The notes under the pieces were generated by a model that searched no databases, was not told the origin of the DNA, and was given only the letters and a program-made list of their open reading frames with translations. The translations under genes were made by a program, and so were the position numbers. A stretch of 64,000 bases of DNA from Aquila chrysaetos chrysaetos (Eukaryota > Chordata > Aves > Accipitriformes > Accipitridae). Of this stretch, positions 1-14,096 are shown piece by piece (positions within the stretch are counted from its first letter, which is position 1; every line of letters begins with the position of its first letter). Where the stretch lies: positions 51,648,505-51,712,504 of the forward strand of contig NC_044009.1 of assembly GCF_900496995.4 (NCBI RefSeq), in the 5' to 3' direction.

Positions 1-3000
1 GATGAAGTGATTTCCTTCCAAAATAAGATTACATATGGCTAGAAGACTGGTTGTGGTGACATTAAAAAGTAATATGAGCTGGTACTATGCGTTATTGGAA
101 AATGGAGATGCTCTCAAGTCCAAGAGCTCCAGCTGGACAGCTGGCCCATGGTGTTCCCATGCACACCTGCCTGCAGGAGCTGGACCAGGTTGCTGCTGGG
201 GGAAATCCCAAACCCCCAGCCCGGAATGTTGCGTCACTACCGACCTTGCAGGCAAGGACAGAAGCAGATCTGCAGTCAATGCAATACCACAAAAATTTTG
301 TTGACCTGGCAATATCAAATCCACTACTTGGGGTGGAAAATAGTTGATTTCTTCCCTTTTCTTCCAAGGACTATGTGTATTCTAGGCTTGAATAACTCAT
401 TTTTTCTGCTCCATGGCCTGCATATCCTGGAGCTACGAGCAGAAGGTGGCACTCAGATGGGTGGTGGGCTCCAACCACAGTGTTTCCTACAGAGCATGGA
501 CTGACATGTTTCCCCAAGCAGAAGATTTCTGTGGTCGGAGAAGGCAGGGCCAGTCCCTGAGGGCTCGGTATATGACCAGATGTGAATTTAATGAACTAAA
601 ATAGAAAAATAAATAGAAAATAAAAAGTAGAAAATAAGATAGAAAGAAAACACTGTGTCAAATGGTTTTCATTAGCACCACAAAGCTGTCCAGCCAGGAA
701 TGATTTGTAACTCGTATGGATTTCCCAGTGGAAATGCAAAAAGTCTAATTATACAGAAATGGTGAGGACCAAAAGAAGAGCAATTTCCAGAAACAAATCT
801 GCCATGCAGCATATCAATGTGTTAAAGGCGTCTTTTCCAGACTGGAAGCCAGATCAATTTGTATTTATTCCTCAGACCAATGGAAAGTGTGGTCCTATGT
901 GTGGGATTAGAGTAGAGAAAATACTTTTTGCTAATAAATAATTCACTTTAGAAAAGCAAATAAGGAAAAAAAGCAGTATAAGGACCTGAAAAGGTTTTGG
1001 GGTGAAACAAAGAGGTAAACAGCATGACTAGGTCCTCACAACTAAAGCTCCTCCATACTGTTTGATTTTAATTTCAGATCTCAATTAGAGGTTAGTCAAA
1101 GGTAATTGAAAAATAGCTGAGATGTGGAATTAAATGGCAGCTGCCCACACATCTACAGCTTTCTGTCAACCAGCCCCTCAGCATGGATATGTTTTTTTAC
1201 CACAAGCTGGGCAGATTTGTTCCTGCCTTATTAGGAATAATTCTCCCAGAGCACTGGAGCCCTTTGCTACAAACAGAGAGTCTAATTATAATAAAAGACC
1301 CCCTTGAACATCACTACCCTGAGTGTATTTGGAATTAGGGGCCATTTTTCGCCAGGGAAGTAGCTGCTTGTAAATCAGAGGGTGAAGGTGCTGAGCTCCC
1401 TGTGCTCTCTGAGCCCATGCACAGCATAAGCTCTTCAAGCATCAACTTGTGTTTTTTTGCACTTTTGTGAAATGCGCGTGCTTATGTGTGATATAATACA
1501 CTGACGCGTGATTTTAGACATAACAACAAACAGCCTGGATGAAAAAGTGCCAGATAAACCCATACGAAGTCATTTATTAACAGAGGTCCTTCCTCTGGTA
1601 TTTCTTTAAACTCTGCATGGCGTTTTTGCTGCCAAATTCACTTTGTGATGTTGAAAACTATTATTATTTTTTTTTCCTTATCAAGATAGTTATTTTCCAC
1701 TTGGCAAACACTGAGTTTTATTAGTTATTCCTAATGGAGCCTGAAATGATTAGAGCTTTTTTTCTTCTGTTTATTTCTCTTGTATGTTCACCATGACTGA
1801 AATCAGCTCATTTCTTGGATCTGAATGATTTTGGTGAATATTACCATGGGGCTGACTGTCTGGGACTGGGGTTGCCATTTTACCTTCTGTTGTGCTGCAG
1901 CAATTCTGTAGACACTAATATGTGTTTGTGTGTATATATGAAGACATTTGCATCCAAAGAAGGCATCCCGGTGTGTTAAAACAGCCTCAGCACATGGCAT
2001 ATCTGCACGGTGCATGCGTGGCTCTGCAAGTGCTGCAACAGCTCTGCTTCCCTGGAAAGAAAAGTTGCGGTGTCTGAAAGAGAAATCAAAATAGTCATAA
2101 AATAGCTTGGGAGAAGAGAAAGTTTTGTCCTATGTAGTTTAACTGCCCTTTATTTTTTTCCGAGTGATTTTCGCTGTATTGATGAGATGATTCTGCCCTA
2201 AGAAGCAAAGGAGAACGGCTGAATCGGAGAGGGAAGAGGTGAGTTGTCCTACGAATTCCCCGAGAGGTGGGTGCCTGCAGAAGGCCCCGTCGGGCTGCTT
2301 AAGCCCCGGGCCACCCACCAGAGTCCTCCCTGCTGCCACTCTACACCTCCACGAGAAAGAAATGACACGGGCTAACGGGCAAGTGTTTGCTAACGTATGA
2401 CCAAAGCGCTCCTGGGCACCCTTCAGAGGCACCCTTGGACAAGTGGACCAATGCTGATGAAGGTCCCATCAGGTCACAAAGGATAATTTGTCCTTGGGAT
2501 TTGGGAAAACACTCCTCCTGCTCTCTCCTCAAACCTACGGCTCCATCTGTTATCACTATAAAACCCTAGCATTGGATTTTCAGCCATTTCACTGCTCCAT
2601 GCCCTAGCTCCCGGCGTGCTGTGCCACCTCTCTCGTCCTCGTCTGTAGGACCTGGACCGACCAGCCACTCTCCTGGAGCAGCCTTGGGTCCTCTCCCCGT
2701 TTCCATGGACGAACAGCTGACATTCGGCATGTTTCTGCCCACTGTAATTTTTATAAGGGACATGATTAATGCAGGTGTCACTTTATGCTCTATATCCAGG
2801 TCCCTTTCCTCCATCGGTAAACCATCACAGTGCTTTTATCCATATTATCCCTCGTGATGGACTTTGTTCTAGACACACAGCTCCGTAAGCATAACCACCC
2901 TCAAACAACGCTTGAGCTGACCTAGACAAACTGATAAATGCCTAAAACTGTGTCCTTGCCCCAGTTTCCCCTGCCCCCCTGGAGCACTTTGGGGGTGGGT

Positions 3001-6000
3001 TCAGGCCAGCCTCAGGAAGGACGTGCCCAGAGCTATTTTGTTGTGTCCGAGATGGCCAGTGCCAGCTGCTTCCCACCCCGGGGCACCTCTGGAGGACGGA
3101 GCCCGGTGCATCCCGGAGCAAACCCGGGTGCAAACCTCAGCAGCTGAACTGAATCCCGTGCAGCAGCCCATGAAATTAATGCAGAAATCGCCGCAGGCTC
3201 TGCAAGGCAATTTGCAACCCTGGGATGGTCCAGGAGCAGAAGTTAAACTCCCAGGACTGCTTCATAGAAATTACCGGGATTTATCTTGTGCCTTCGCAAG
3301 GTAAGCATTCACTATTTTTATGAAGGTTATTTATTCAAGCAGTGCTTACTTTGTTCCTCTGTTTGGGTGATTTTTCGTATTTCATAGGTGCCCACATCTG
3401 ATGAAATCTCAGTTCTTGTGGAGTCTCCTCCAAATTCTTCATTTCAAGATGCCTGGGGAGGTGATTGGGGGGCACAAACCCAAGGGCTGGGACTGCTTGA
3501 GAGCACACCGAGAGGCTTTCCCTGCTGACGGCTACAGCCCAGCCATTAAGAGGGGTCTCCAAAGAGGAGACCGTGTCCCACCCGTGGAGAGAGCTCTGGG
3601 TTTGCACGGACCCCTGCAATGCTGCCGGGTCACCCTGGGCAGGACTCCTGCCGCCGTGCCTGGCTCCGCTCGCCTGCACGGCAGGGGATGCTCTGAACCG
3701 CTCCGAGGGGACTTGACGGCGTAAAGCTCGTTTCTTTGGGTGGGGAAAAATTAATTAATCCGTGGCGAGCGTGCAGCTCCATTTAGTCCATTAAGGAACG
3801 AGTCACGGTGCTAGGAAGTGCAGGGCTTTGAGGCTGGCTCCTTCCCCCAAGCAGAGCCCCGCCGGCTGCCTTGCTCCTCACCGTCCCGCAGCCATCGAGG
3901 GCCCTTGTCTATAAAGCAAAGATCCCAAAAAGCTGGAGTCGTATTTCGTGAATTTCCTTGGATGCAAACACTCCCCTCAGTAACAGGATTCATGCTATTA
4001 TAGCCTAGGTTGGTTTTTTTTTTTCCTTTTTCTCCCCAGAAAATCCTTCCTAGTTTAAATTTTTCACTGCTTGTAAAGTGTCCCATTCTAGCGCTGCGGG
4101 CCGGAGGAGATTAATGTCAGGTCCCATTTATGCATCACTTTGGATCAGAAGAGCTTGGCCAGCCCTTTGTAAGGCTCTGTTCTTTGGGGGGGGGGGGGCG
4201 GATTAAAAGTTTACTATTGCGAAAAAAATACCCTATTGTCACTGCCTGAGATACAGCTTTTAGAGAAATTCCCTTTGCCATAATAACTGATTTATTTTGG
4301 TTGGCTGGCTACGAAGCAGCTGAAGTGGGTGATCCCTGCCAGACTCATTAAATGATTCCTAATGTTGACGGAGGACTTTATATTGTGGTTATAAAAGCAG
4401 AAGTTTCAGTATTTGCTGGAAGAGCCCTTTCCCGAGGGCGAGCGTGGAGGACGGGAGGAAGCTCTCCAGCAGTACCCATGTGTAAGCAATAAGCAGAGGA
4501 ATGCTCTCAGAAACTGCAGCTTGAAGGATTTACTTTGGCCTCGGTTTTGGTTGCCTGGGAAGGGAGGGAAGCTCTCAGGGAGGTGCAGGGGTGCTGGGCG
4601 TGAGGCTTCGGCTCTCTTTCTGGGCTGGGAAAGAAAACTTTAAGGCCAGAGCCTTTGTGTGGTGCAGCACCAAGGCACGCTGGTTCCTTCCCACCACGCT
4701 GGATGCTGTCGGATGAACCGTGCGTGGAGGCATGAAAGCGTCGAGGTCCTCTTTTCCTTCTGAGCCAGGTCCTTGTGACTATGACATGGAAATGTGGTCG
4801 TGCAGCGGGATGTTGCTTCTGCACACAAAGGGGTTTGTGCAAACCCCAGTGCCCCCCTTGGACCCGACACCATCTCTGCCTCGGTACCAACCACTCGGGA
4901 GCATCCCAGCCAGAGAATTGCCCCCAGTACCCCCTGTTTTTCCATCAGAGCTGTCACGTTTTGCTCACGCATGATGTTTTCAACAGCCAGCGCTGATTTC
5001 CATGGGAAGCTCGAGCTTGGTGTCGCTCCCTTTCTCGCGAGAGCGATCCCAGACAGCACCGACCCTTACAACCAGCTCAAAGCAAGCCAAGGAGGAAGGA
5101 GTGAACCTAACCCAAGGTACGGTCTGCAAATTATTACGGCAGTCAGACTGACCTCAGCTCGCGGCGACGCGGATGAGTTTCCATTTTCTTATCTCATTCA
5201 GGACGGCTGTGGAGGGGTGAGAGCAGGCAGGAGCTGCCTGCAGCGTGGCAGTGTGGGCAGTGGGGAAAGCCCATGGTCTCTGCTGGGAGCAATGGCAGTA
5301 AAGAGAGGCCTCAGAAAGGAAATCTGGCTTGGTTAAAACCTTGGTTAAAATAACAAGGAGGCAACTCTCTGCTGTTGGTATTCTGAAATGTTTTCTTCTC
5401 TCTCTTGATCCTGGATTTCCATCTCTCCGAGGTTAATATAATTTCTTGTCCCCCTTTTCTGTTTACAGAGCATCTTTTCTTTCCTGAGGGGGAGCGTGGC
5501 ATTTGGATGGTAACTGGAGAATCGGAGCTGTAATACCCCACAGGTTTGCAGGTAGGTTTGCTAAGGGATGGCAGGATGCTTCAGCGTCTCTGCTGACGGC
5601 CAGTGCTCCCATATGATGGGAACTTTAACTTACTCCCTCAGGAGCAGGTGCCGGGAGCATTTGCAAATAGCAGGAGCATGAGGAAGAGCAATTAATCCCC
5701 AGCTGACTAAAGATCCCCAGCAGAATAATGTGCCCAGCCGGGGAAAGGGGGAAAAGACAAATCCATCTTGCAGACTTCTTTTAGACTCGGTGACTTGAAT
5801 GCCGCACTGCTGTGTAAATCTTGGTGTCTCCTTTGAGCCGTTTCTGGGGATAAAAGCAGAAGGATGGCTTTCAGAAATGCCAGAAATGAGAGGTTCTAGC
5901 CAGGGAGGTGGAGGCATGGAAGGGGTTTATTGACGGGGCCGCCACACACGGGCTGGGATGGGGATTTACCTTGTGATGCTCTGCACATCCCTGGGGTGCC

Positions 6001-7425
6001 AGGGCTGCATGGGGATGCCTGCCTTTCACCCTCAAAAAGTAGTTTAACAGAAGGTTTTTTGGTCACCTGTAGCTTGATCACATTACAAATGCACGTGTGA
6101 AGCTGACAATAGTACGTAAGTGACAAGTGATGCAGCAGCCCTGGATTTACACCCATAGAAACAAAATCCGGGTCTGGGTCCCGCACCACGTGTCTTCACC
6201 CCTGCCTCTCCTCCTTGTCAACGGGCTCAGGGTGAAAACCATAAGGAGTCTGGAAGAGCCTTTCTCAAGAGGAGATCTCCAGTGCCTCTCTGAATCCCTC
6301 GAGGAATAATTAGGCATCTGAACATGGGTGCAGCCAGGGCATAAGGCAAACTGCCTTCTCCCAGGATTTGCATGTGTTAAAGGAAGACTTGTGTGAAGGG
6401 GATGGTTGTGCCGGGATGCTCTTCCCGTAACCCACAGATGTAACCAACTTCATATTGTGTCTGTGTTTGCAAACTTTTAATGAAGTATTCTGAAGGTAGG
6501 AGAAGCTCTACAATAACATTTTTATGGACGTTGAAGGAATTCCCATTCATGTTTTAGCTGAATATTCCATCTCTTTGTTTGAATTTATTAGCGGGCATTT
6601 TCAAACCCAAAGCCTTTCTTTACCCAGTTTGCTGGCACTTGGCAAAACTCCCTTTGAGCATCACCAAAATCCCTGCAATGTGACATGGGAAGGGTGAGGG
6701 CAGAGCACTCCATCGGGGACCCGATCCTCCCGCTCACGGGACCTCTCGTTGTCCTTGGGTTGCAGCTGGGAAGGGACCACTAGCAGCCCAGCTGCTTTTT
6801 CTTTTTAGTGATATGAAAGCAGTGATTTCCTTGTGTTTGCAAGCAGCAAGAGCTGATGGCAAGACCCGGGGCAAGGGCGTTTGTTTAAGGGGCGAGGGGA
6901 GCTGGCAGCACACACCCCGGAGCATTCCCCTGCCAAACCCTCCCCAGGTTTGCCTGGCAGGAGTATAACAAAACCAGCTCAGCAAAATGTGCACATCATG
7001 AAGACAACAGGATTTTTAGTGGCATTTGCCCTTTTTTTTTTTTTTTTTGTAATGAGGCTGTGTTGTGGAGGAGCCACTTAGTTTGTGCAAGAAAAAAAGG
7101 ATCGGTACAATTGCAGCGTAAGAAATTCCACCAAGAAAGTGATGAACATGGTCTGAACTTGGTTATCAAATGTTATCACACAAAAAATGCAAGCCTACTC
7201 TTTCTTCATGGATTTTTATTTTACAGCTTTGAAACAGTTTTGTGTTTAGCCAGTGACAGTGAGGATATTACTTTTTCTGTTCTTGCCTACATCACCCTTC
7301 TAAAAACACCGTCGGAGGTCAGGCACCGCGTGCGGGGGCTGCACTGCCGCTGCTCTACAGCACTGGGCTGAACTGAGAAATGCCTGACTGGTGGGAATGG
7401 GCCCGCCAATTTAAAATGTGCAAGT
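1..7425. other. intergenic DNA, no gene seen
   Basis: Mixed composition: AT-rich before about 2150, then GC-richer patches (2250-3300, 3400-3900, 4400-5300). Open frames here are short, overlap on both strands and show no recognisable family. Contains the G13 run and a T17 run. I recognise no mobile element. Confidence 0.75.
4186..4198 (+). repeat. G13 homopolymer
   Basis: Thirteen consecutive G. Length may be unreliable because such runs are error-prone in sequencing. Confidence 0.85.
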
Positions 7426-7654
7426 GGAAAAAGAAAAAGAGAAAGAATGAGGAAAAGAAAGAGAAGGAGGAAAAAGAAAAAGAAAGGGAGAAAAAGAAAA
7501 AGAAAAAGGAAAAGAAAAAGAGAGGAAAAAAGAAAAAAGGAAGGAGAATGAAAAAAGGAAAAGAAAAAGGAAAAGGAAAAGGAAAAAGGAAAAGGAAAAG
7601 GAAAGGAAGGGAAAAAGGAAAAGGAAAAAAGGAAAAGGAAGAAGAAGGAGAAGG
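7426..7654 (+). repeat. 229-bp polypurine tract (GAAA/GGAAAA-rich)
   Basis: Only two pyrimidines (T at 7448 and 7549) interrupt 229 bases of A and G. Irregular GGAAAA, GAAAA and GAAAAA units make local mirror symmetry likely. The Lys-rich and Phe-rich open frames over it are low-complexity artefacts. A GC-rich, CpG-containing segment begins directly at its right edge (7655-7890). Confidence 0.97.
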
Positions 7655-10389
7655 CGAGGGGACCTCACAGATACGTTGGGGGTGGTGAGCGGGGCTCCTT
7701 CCACCTCCGCCATCTATCACGACTTGCAGCCCGCTCCCCGGGGCCCCCCTCCAGCCCGCAGCGGGGCCGGGGTCTCAGCAACCCCCTTCCCTCTCTGGAG
7801 GCACTGACGGAGGGAACGGCACGCAGGGGCACGAGGAGGGTCCGGGCAGTCCCAGCGGCTCCCGCAGCGAACGTGGCGCTCACTGGGGACCTGCCTTTGA
7901 TTTTCTCTTCAGAGGATTCCTTCTCTCCACTTGAAAGGGTTGTTATTTTGTAAAGAGGGAGCTAGGAGCAAAGCTTAAACACATACTTGCATACAGAGTC
8001 ACTCCTTAATGAGCAGACATCTGAAAAATAAGCCATAGTCTGGTCACAGAACATCTTTGTTGGCTTTTTCTCTTTTTTTCCCCCTTTTTAATTGCAAATC
8101 TCTCCAGTCCTGAACCTTCAAAGAATTCTGCGTCTTCTTCCATCTCACGTATTTAGTCGCTCTTCTGGGTATTTGGAGGTGGAAATGCGCAACTGGGGCT
8201 TCAGCATCGTGTTGTGCCGTGCTGCGGGGGACGATGGGCACACGCAGGGTAGGAGGAGAGCTGCTGCCCGGCTCTCACCCAGCCATGAACATTTCTGCAA
8301 ATATCAAACAGCAAAAAAAAACAAGAAAAAAAAAATGTTTGCAACTCTACCGGCAGCCCTCTTCCCAATCTACAGTCAATTTCTTGATTACAGCCTTCTT
8401 ACATTTCCGCTGGGAGAATTTCTTATGGTTGAAGCCTGTGTTTGAATTCCATGTAATAACATTTTAGAATAGGCTCCTATTGAAAAATTGGGGGGAAAAA
8501 AATAGAAAGAAATCGTCTACACAAATTGTTCTCCTGAGCTATTTTCCAAATGGCCTTACTGCTGCTGTTTCAGATGTGATTTCTTTGCCTGAGATTAGGT
8601 ACACTTACTGCTCACTTGAAAGCCAGGAGAAGAATTGCAGATGTTAACAGTCATCTCTGAAAATATATTTCAGATTATTCCAAATTACTCAGGTGGAAGG
8701 GAAATCTGAGGATATTACCTCTAATATTAGAGCCACAGGAACAGCAGAGAGGCCCATTTCCATTTTCTACCCCCAACTGAAAATAAGAGAAAAATACATA
8801 TTGAGCCCCTTTATTAAAATCGTTTCCCCTCCCCATCCCTGCGTCGTGCGTATCTCCCCCCCGAAAGTGTGTATCTGATGTTTATTAGCTCATGGGAACT
8901 TGCTGCTGGGGAAATTTGCCTCCCAGATTGGTAACCTGCTTCCAGTTCACGTCCAGTTTGAGGGGTGGGCTATGGACATCGCTGATGTGGAAAAGAGGCA
9001 CGGGCACCTCACCATCAACAGCATCCTCTGCATCCTCGCGGGCACGGCAGAGCCAGGCAGCTGCGCCCAGCCACAGGGACGGCGGAGGGTTGAGACTTGG
9101 CGGGGAGAGGCTGTTCTTCCCCTGGGCAGACCTGGCCTCCCCTCCACTTCTCTCCCTTGTCATCAGGAGGTTCCCTGCAGCCCTTCTCCTGGTCACCAAG
9201 AGGTGCTGGATCAGCTGCTGCACCGCTTTTAAATACTCAGCTCGGGATAAAACCATGTTCAGTTCGTGACGTCTGATACGCATCTAGCAAATCCCACTTT
9301 TTTCTCATTTGTGTCTCAATTTTTATTCTAACTATGGCTTGATGGCTTTTTTTTTTTGGTCAATAAGCAAGGGAAAATCACTGCTATTCACATCCATCCC
9401 GTGCTGCCTCCCCTGCCGTGCACCAAAGAGCCACCCCACCAAAGATGATGGAAGCATGCGAAGGACCAGAGAAAGCCCTGTGTTATCCTCTCACTGACCG
9501 TGATTTCAGAGGAAAAACACTTCATATTGTTTTCCCTGCGCAGGAGCGTGGCAAACGGCCTCGGGAGCGGTGCTGGGACCCTGGCAGCTGGAGGATGCCA
9601 GGACGATGCGCTGGGGAAACAGGAGGAACCTCTGAGCCATGGTGTTACCAGTCCCATCCTCTCCTGCTGCTTCAGAAGTACAGACCAGCAAGCATTAAAT
9701 TCAGCCTTCAAAATATAATCCTAAAATATCTAAAGGTCTACATGAATTACCACAGCTTCCCACCAGAGGTATTTTTACTGTATAATTAAGTAAGAGCTGA
9801 AAGAGCATCCTTAAAGCGTATTTATCACTAGCCAGGTTCCTTGGTGAACGCCAGCATTGACACTTACTTCTCCAAGAGTAATCCACAACCCATAGATAAT
9901 TTCTTTGCACGCTAATAAAATTTAACTTTTTTGGAGGGGTCCTGTTAATTACTTCTCAAGCCAAGATGCCCACAGATGCCAGACTCCCACCTCGTGCAAA
10001 CCTCAGCACCGAGCAAAAGTGCCGACTCAGCACTTTGCAGCAAATCGTATGTTTGCAATGGCCTAAAAGTAACATTTCTCAGCAATTTTTCTTAGACCTC
10101 TGGTAGCCTTGGGGCTTTGCATGTGCCACAGCGCTTTTGGGGGACCAACGGGGATGCCGGTGGCACTTGGGGCACACGTCCTCATCGGTCCCCCAAAGCA
10201 CAAGGCAAATGTTAATGAAGCTCGATATTACTGTGTCCATCGTGATATGATTCTGTGGCAAATTAAGCCATCTTCTCCTTAACCAACTGGAAAAAATGTC
10301 ATAGGCGAGGCATTTAGGATAGAAGAATCTGAAGGAATGTAATGTTTTAATTTGAAAAAGTAATAATCCAGAGGCCAGAAAAAAAAAAG

Positions 10390-10640
10390 TCATGTGTATT
10401 ACATGCGTAATAGCTCATTATCGAAGCATTATAGAGTCATTATTTTAAATAGCTGTATTTCATTCCAGTGGCTGGGATGGAAAGCAGTATGTATTTTGTG
10501 TAAAATAGATTTGCATTATTATCTATTCATGAGTTTTAAAAGGATCATTATTTTTGATGGACAGCTCCTGTCAAAAGGTTTATATATGGGAGCTCGTGTT
10601 TTCCCATAATAATGATTTATCAATAAACATTTGAAAACGG
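10390..10640. promoter_or_regulatory. candidate conserved non-coding element with an octamer motif
   Basis: AT-rich, CpG-poor block carrying an exact POU octamer atttgcat (10509-10516) among many ATTA and TTATTAT words. Conservation is not tested. Confidence 0.22.
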
Positions 10641-13600
10641 TGCTTAAAATTCAGTGTTACCAGGATACACATTTACCCCTAATTAGAAACAGGTTTTCGG
10701 TTGGGAAACCAGATCACTTTCAAATTCCTTCTAATTGCACACGAACCCAGGTGGCAGGTAACACGCCGCACTGTGCCTTCTGGTCCGCTGCCTGCCGCGG
10801 CGGCACCCGGGGCACCCACTGGGGGCTTTATCCCCCCCAAAACCCAGGGCCACGGGGGTGGCCGGGCGATGCTGCACCCCCAGGAGCATCCAGCTGTGCG
10901 TCTGTCCGCATACGCTGCAGCTCCAGGAGCGATGCTGAGCGGCTGGATCACATCTGGATGGCAAAACTCCTGGTGCCAGCCCAGCTGAGCAACATCAGCT
11001 TGAAAGGAAAATACTGGGATGTTTTTATTTTTAATGGAGACCCCACTGGGGGTGGGAAACAAGCAGTTTAAATGCTTTGCGTAGGTGAAATCCAGACCTT
11101 GCTGCAGGAAAGGAGAAAGCCTGTGCCTGCTGCCTCTTCGTATTTCATCCTGCTACCGCGAAGTAAATGTTGCCAAGAAGGAAAATACATCGGTTTTCTC
11201 GTCAGTCCCCCAGGTTTTCTCCCCACGCTGCCTTGCGGATGCTGGATTTGCATTGCCGGGTATCGCCTCTTGCTACGTGATGGCTGAAAACAGAGATGCT
11301 GAGGAACCGGCCGCTGTGTCCTGCCCCAGCCCTGTTGTTTCCACCCTCTCTGGCGTCGGTGCTGCTGAATCCGGGGTGCACGTGTGCTGCAAGCCAAAAA
11401 AGTGGGCACCGCACCCCTCTTTTCATGCCTCTGAGCCGAGTCTTTAGGAGCATCAGTACATAGAGTAAATCTGCCTCTTTTGCATTTCCCATGGCTTATA
11501 TTTAATGAATTTTCAAGACAAGACATCTCCAAAAGTGAGCGGTGTCAGACTGCCTGGTCCATCAAATGTGTCGCTGCCTTTGCAAAGCGTGGTGCAGGCT
11601 GAACGCGTCCCACCTCCCAGCATGGAGCTAAGTGATAACAGGGCAGTCCAGAAATCATGTTAAATCATTTCCCATTGGACAGGAAGGTTTTTATAACGTT
11701 GCTTTCCCAGCCTGACGACCGAACAGGGTGCAGCACAGCCAATGCCTTCAGCCAGTCCGTCAGTCAACCGGTGGATTAATTCATGGAGGCGATTTGTTTT
11801 TTTTCTCCAAACCTTGCCAAACCACAAAGCCAACATAGAACGGTAATAACTTTTATTTTGGCATGGTACATATTCAGGCTCATAAGACCCCAGGTGAAGC
11901 AGTCAGGTGGAATTGGCCACAGGGATTTGGAGCTTTTCTCCATCCGAAGCGCATCCTTTTTCGCGTGCCAAATTACTTATCCTTCACGTGGGCTGGTGAA
12001 GGATGCATAGATGGCATGCAAATGCTTGTGAGCAATAACAGCAACAACAATAACCATCATAATATTAAAGAGCCAGCTGGTAATTGGTGCCAGCCCTGAT
12101 GAGGAGCATGGCCATTACCCTCATTATCCTGCCCGCTAATGGAGAAGATTGTCACCACGGAGCCAAGTACCAGAAGAAATGTGTCACTGTCGCCTGGCTT
12201 TTCATTTAAATCCCAGAGCTTTTGCTCTTTGGGATGTGTTAATCCACGGGGCTAGGAGCAGACAAAGCGGGGGAACGCCTTGGTGAGGCAAACCTGGGTC
12301 TGAAATGCAGCCGGAGCATCCCTGGTTGGGCAGGGCAGGGCTTGCCAGCTGTGCAAGGGAGCACCAGCCCCTTTTTTCCTGGGCATCCGCGAATTATTCA
12401 GCAGGGCAGCACTGCTCTTGCTTTTCCTGGTCCCCCCAGCACATCCCAGTGCCCAGCTGCATCCCCACTCAGCGTTTACCTGGGGAATTACCAGGTGAAC
12501 CCTTCCCTCAAACCAACGCATGCCACAAACTCCTTTTCTGCCCATAAATAAGCCTCAGATCATACATTTTATTTAATCTTTCCATTACCATGAGTGGAAC
12601 CAGCTCGAGCAGATGTATTTGGGCTGCTCCTTGCCCATGTGCTACAGCTTTGCAGCTGCATGTTGCTGCTGCTGCAAGGACAAAGCAGGGACCGTGAGCC
12701 GGGCAGGCAGCCCTAGTTCCCCCCTCTGCTCCCAGCACCCTAAACCCAATGGTGAGGAAAATGCCATCAAAAACATTCCTGAACATACGGATACCCTGCA
12801 GCAAATTTCCTTTCAAAAAAGAACAATATTTCCCCAAGTAAGTCTCCTCTGGGTGCCCCCACCCTATTACAGGAGGGAGATGTGAGAGGGAAGATAACTG
12901 CACAGAGGTTTTCTAATAGGTTGGGAATTTTGGTGTTAAAAGTTTTTAGAATAATTTTCTTTTTAATAAATTTATGACCTGAATAGGTGCCTTCGCTAGT
13001 AATAGCTTGTATTTTATGTGGTGTCATGAGCCTTGTTAATGTACCAGGGTGAAATCTGGAGGTATTGTGCCGGCAGGAAAAACAGCCAGAAGTCACAGAG
13101 TCCCATCTATTTGAAACGGATGCTAAACTCTGATCATGAAAGTCTTCTTTAGAGAAATATGTAAAAATCTCAAAATTCATTTCAAATTAGCTGACTTGAA
13201 TATTTTGTACCTTAACAACGGTACAGCCAGAGAGATGGCTCAAAGGCAGAAAGAGAATTGACCTGAAATGCTCATTAAAATCACAATGAAATAAGGCTTT
13301 AAGAAAAGGTATTCTTTGCTCTTCTCTCCGGCATGATGTGAAAGAGTGGAAACTCCAACTCTTTTCACATCCTCCCCTTGCTCCACTTCAAATCCCTTCC
13401 TGCCAGCACTTGAAAGAGGTGTTCAGGCTGCGTTAACCCTGTGGGTACCCAGCGCCGAGCTCGGGAACGGTGTTTTTTTTTCCAACGCGGCCGTTTTCAG
13501 CGCTGAAGATAAAATTCTTGGCAGGTGGGAAGGTGCTACCTCCATCCCTGATTTGGGGGTCTGTGGAGGTCGTGGGGGGGGTGCAGGATTTCAGTGCTGT

Positions 13601-14082
13601 CCTGCTTTGCCCCTGGTACTTACGCAGCACAGGTCATCGTCCCTGCGATGCCACCTGAGCATCCTCAGGTGCCCTGGGAAGGATTTCACCGGCGATATCA
13701 AGTGTTGTCCCAGTCTGCGGCTATTAAAAGCTGGCTCTGAGCCCATAATATAATACATTGCGATTAAAGGAAGCACATTTGTCCTGCTGGTAATATCAAC
13801 ATTTTATGAATGAGCGGGTTCTGATATCAGCTAATTAGGAGCAGGTTTATTGCAGCATCTGTCACCTGGAGTTAAGCAATTTATCCCGGGAGGCTCCTCG
13901 TGGAGAGGGGGCTGTCAAAAGCTGGTGGTGGGGAAGGTGGAGGACACGGGGGAACGGCTGCTCGTCAGCACTGCTGGGGGAAATCCCCACTGGAAAAGTG
14001 GGGAGAGCATGCTGGAAAATGTACAAGCAATTAGATGCATCGTGGTAGCCTAATTGCCTGGCTCACCAATAATTTTGGAGAG

Positions 14083-14096
14083 ATAACCATGGCAAC
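14083..14096. promoter_or_regulatory. candidate RFX X-box
   Basis: ataaccatggcaac matches the RFX consensus GTNRCC(N)RGYAAC at all but one defined base, with a perfect right half-site. It sits in an AT-rich segment with several TAATT words (14030-14080). No promoter is recognisable beside it. Confidence 0.3.

Noticed and set aside
759..941. 60-codon plus-strand frame rich in Lys/Arg
   Set aside because: No family resemblance, no codon or splice evidence, and chance frames of this size are frequent here.
7355..7720. Lys/Glu-rich and Phe/Ser-rich open frames on both strands
   Set aside because: They are translations of the polypurine tract.
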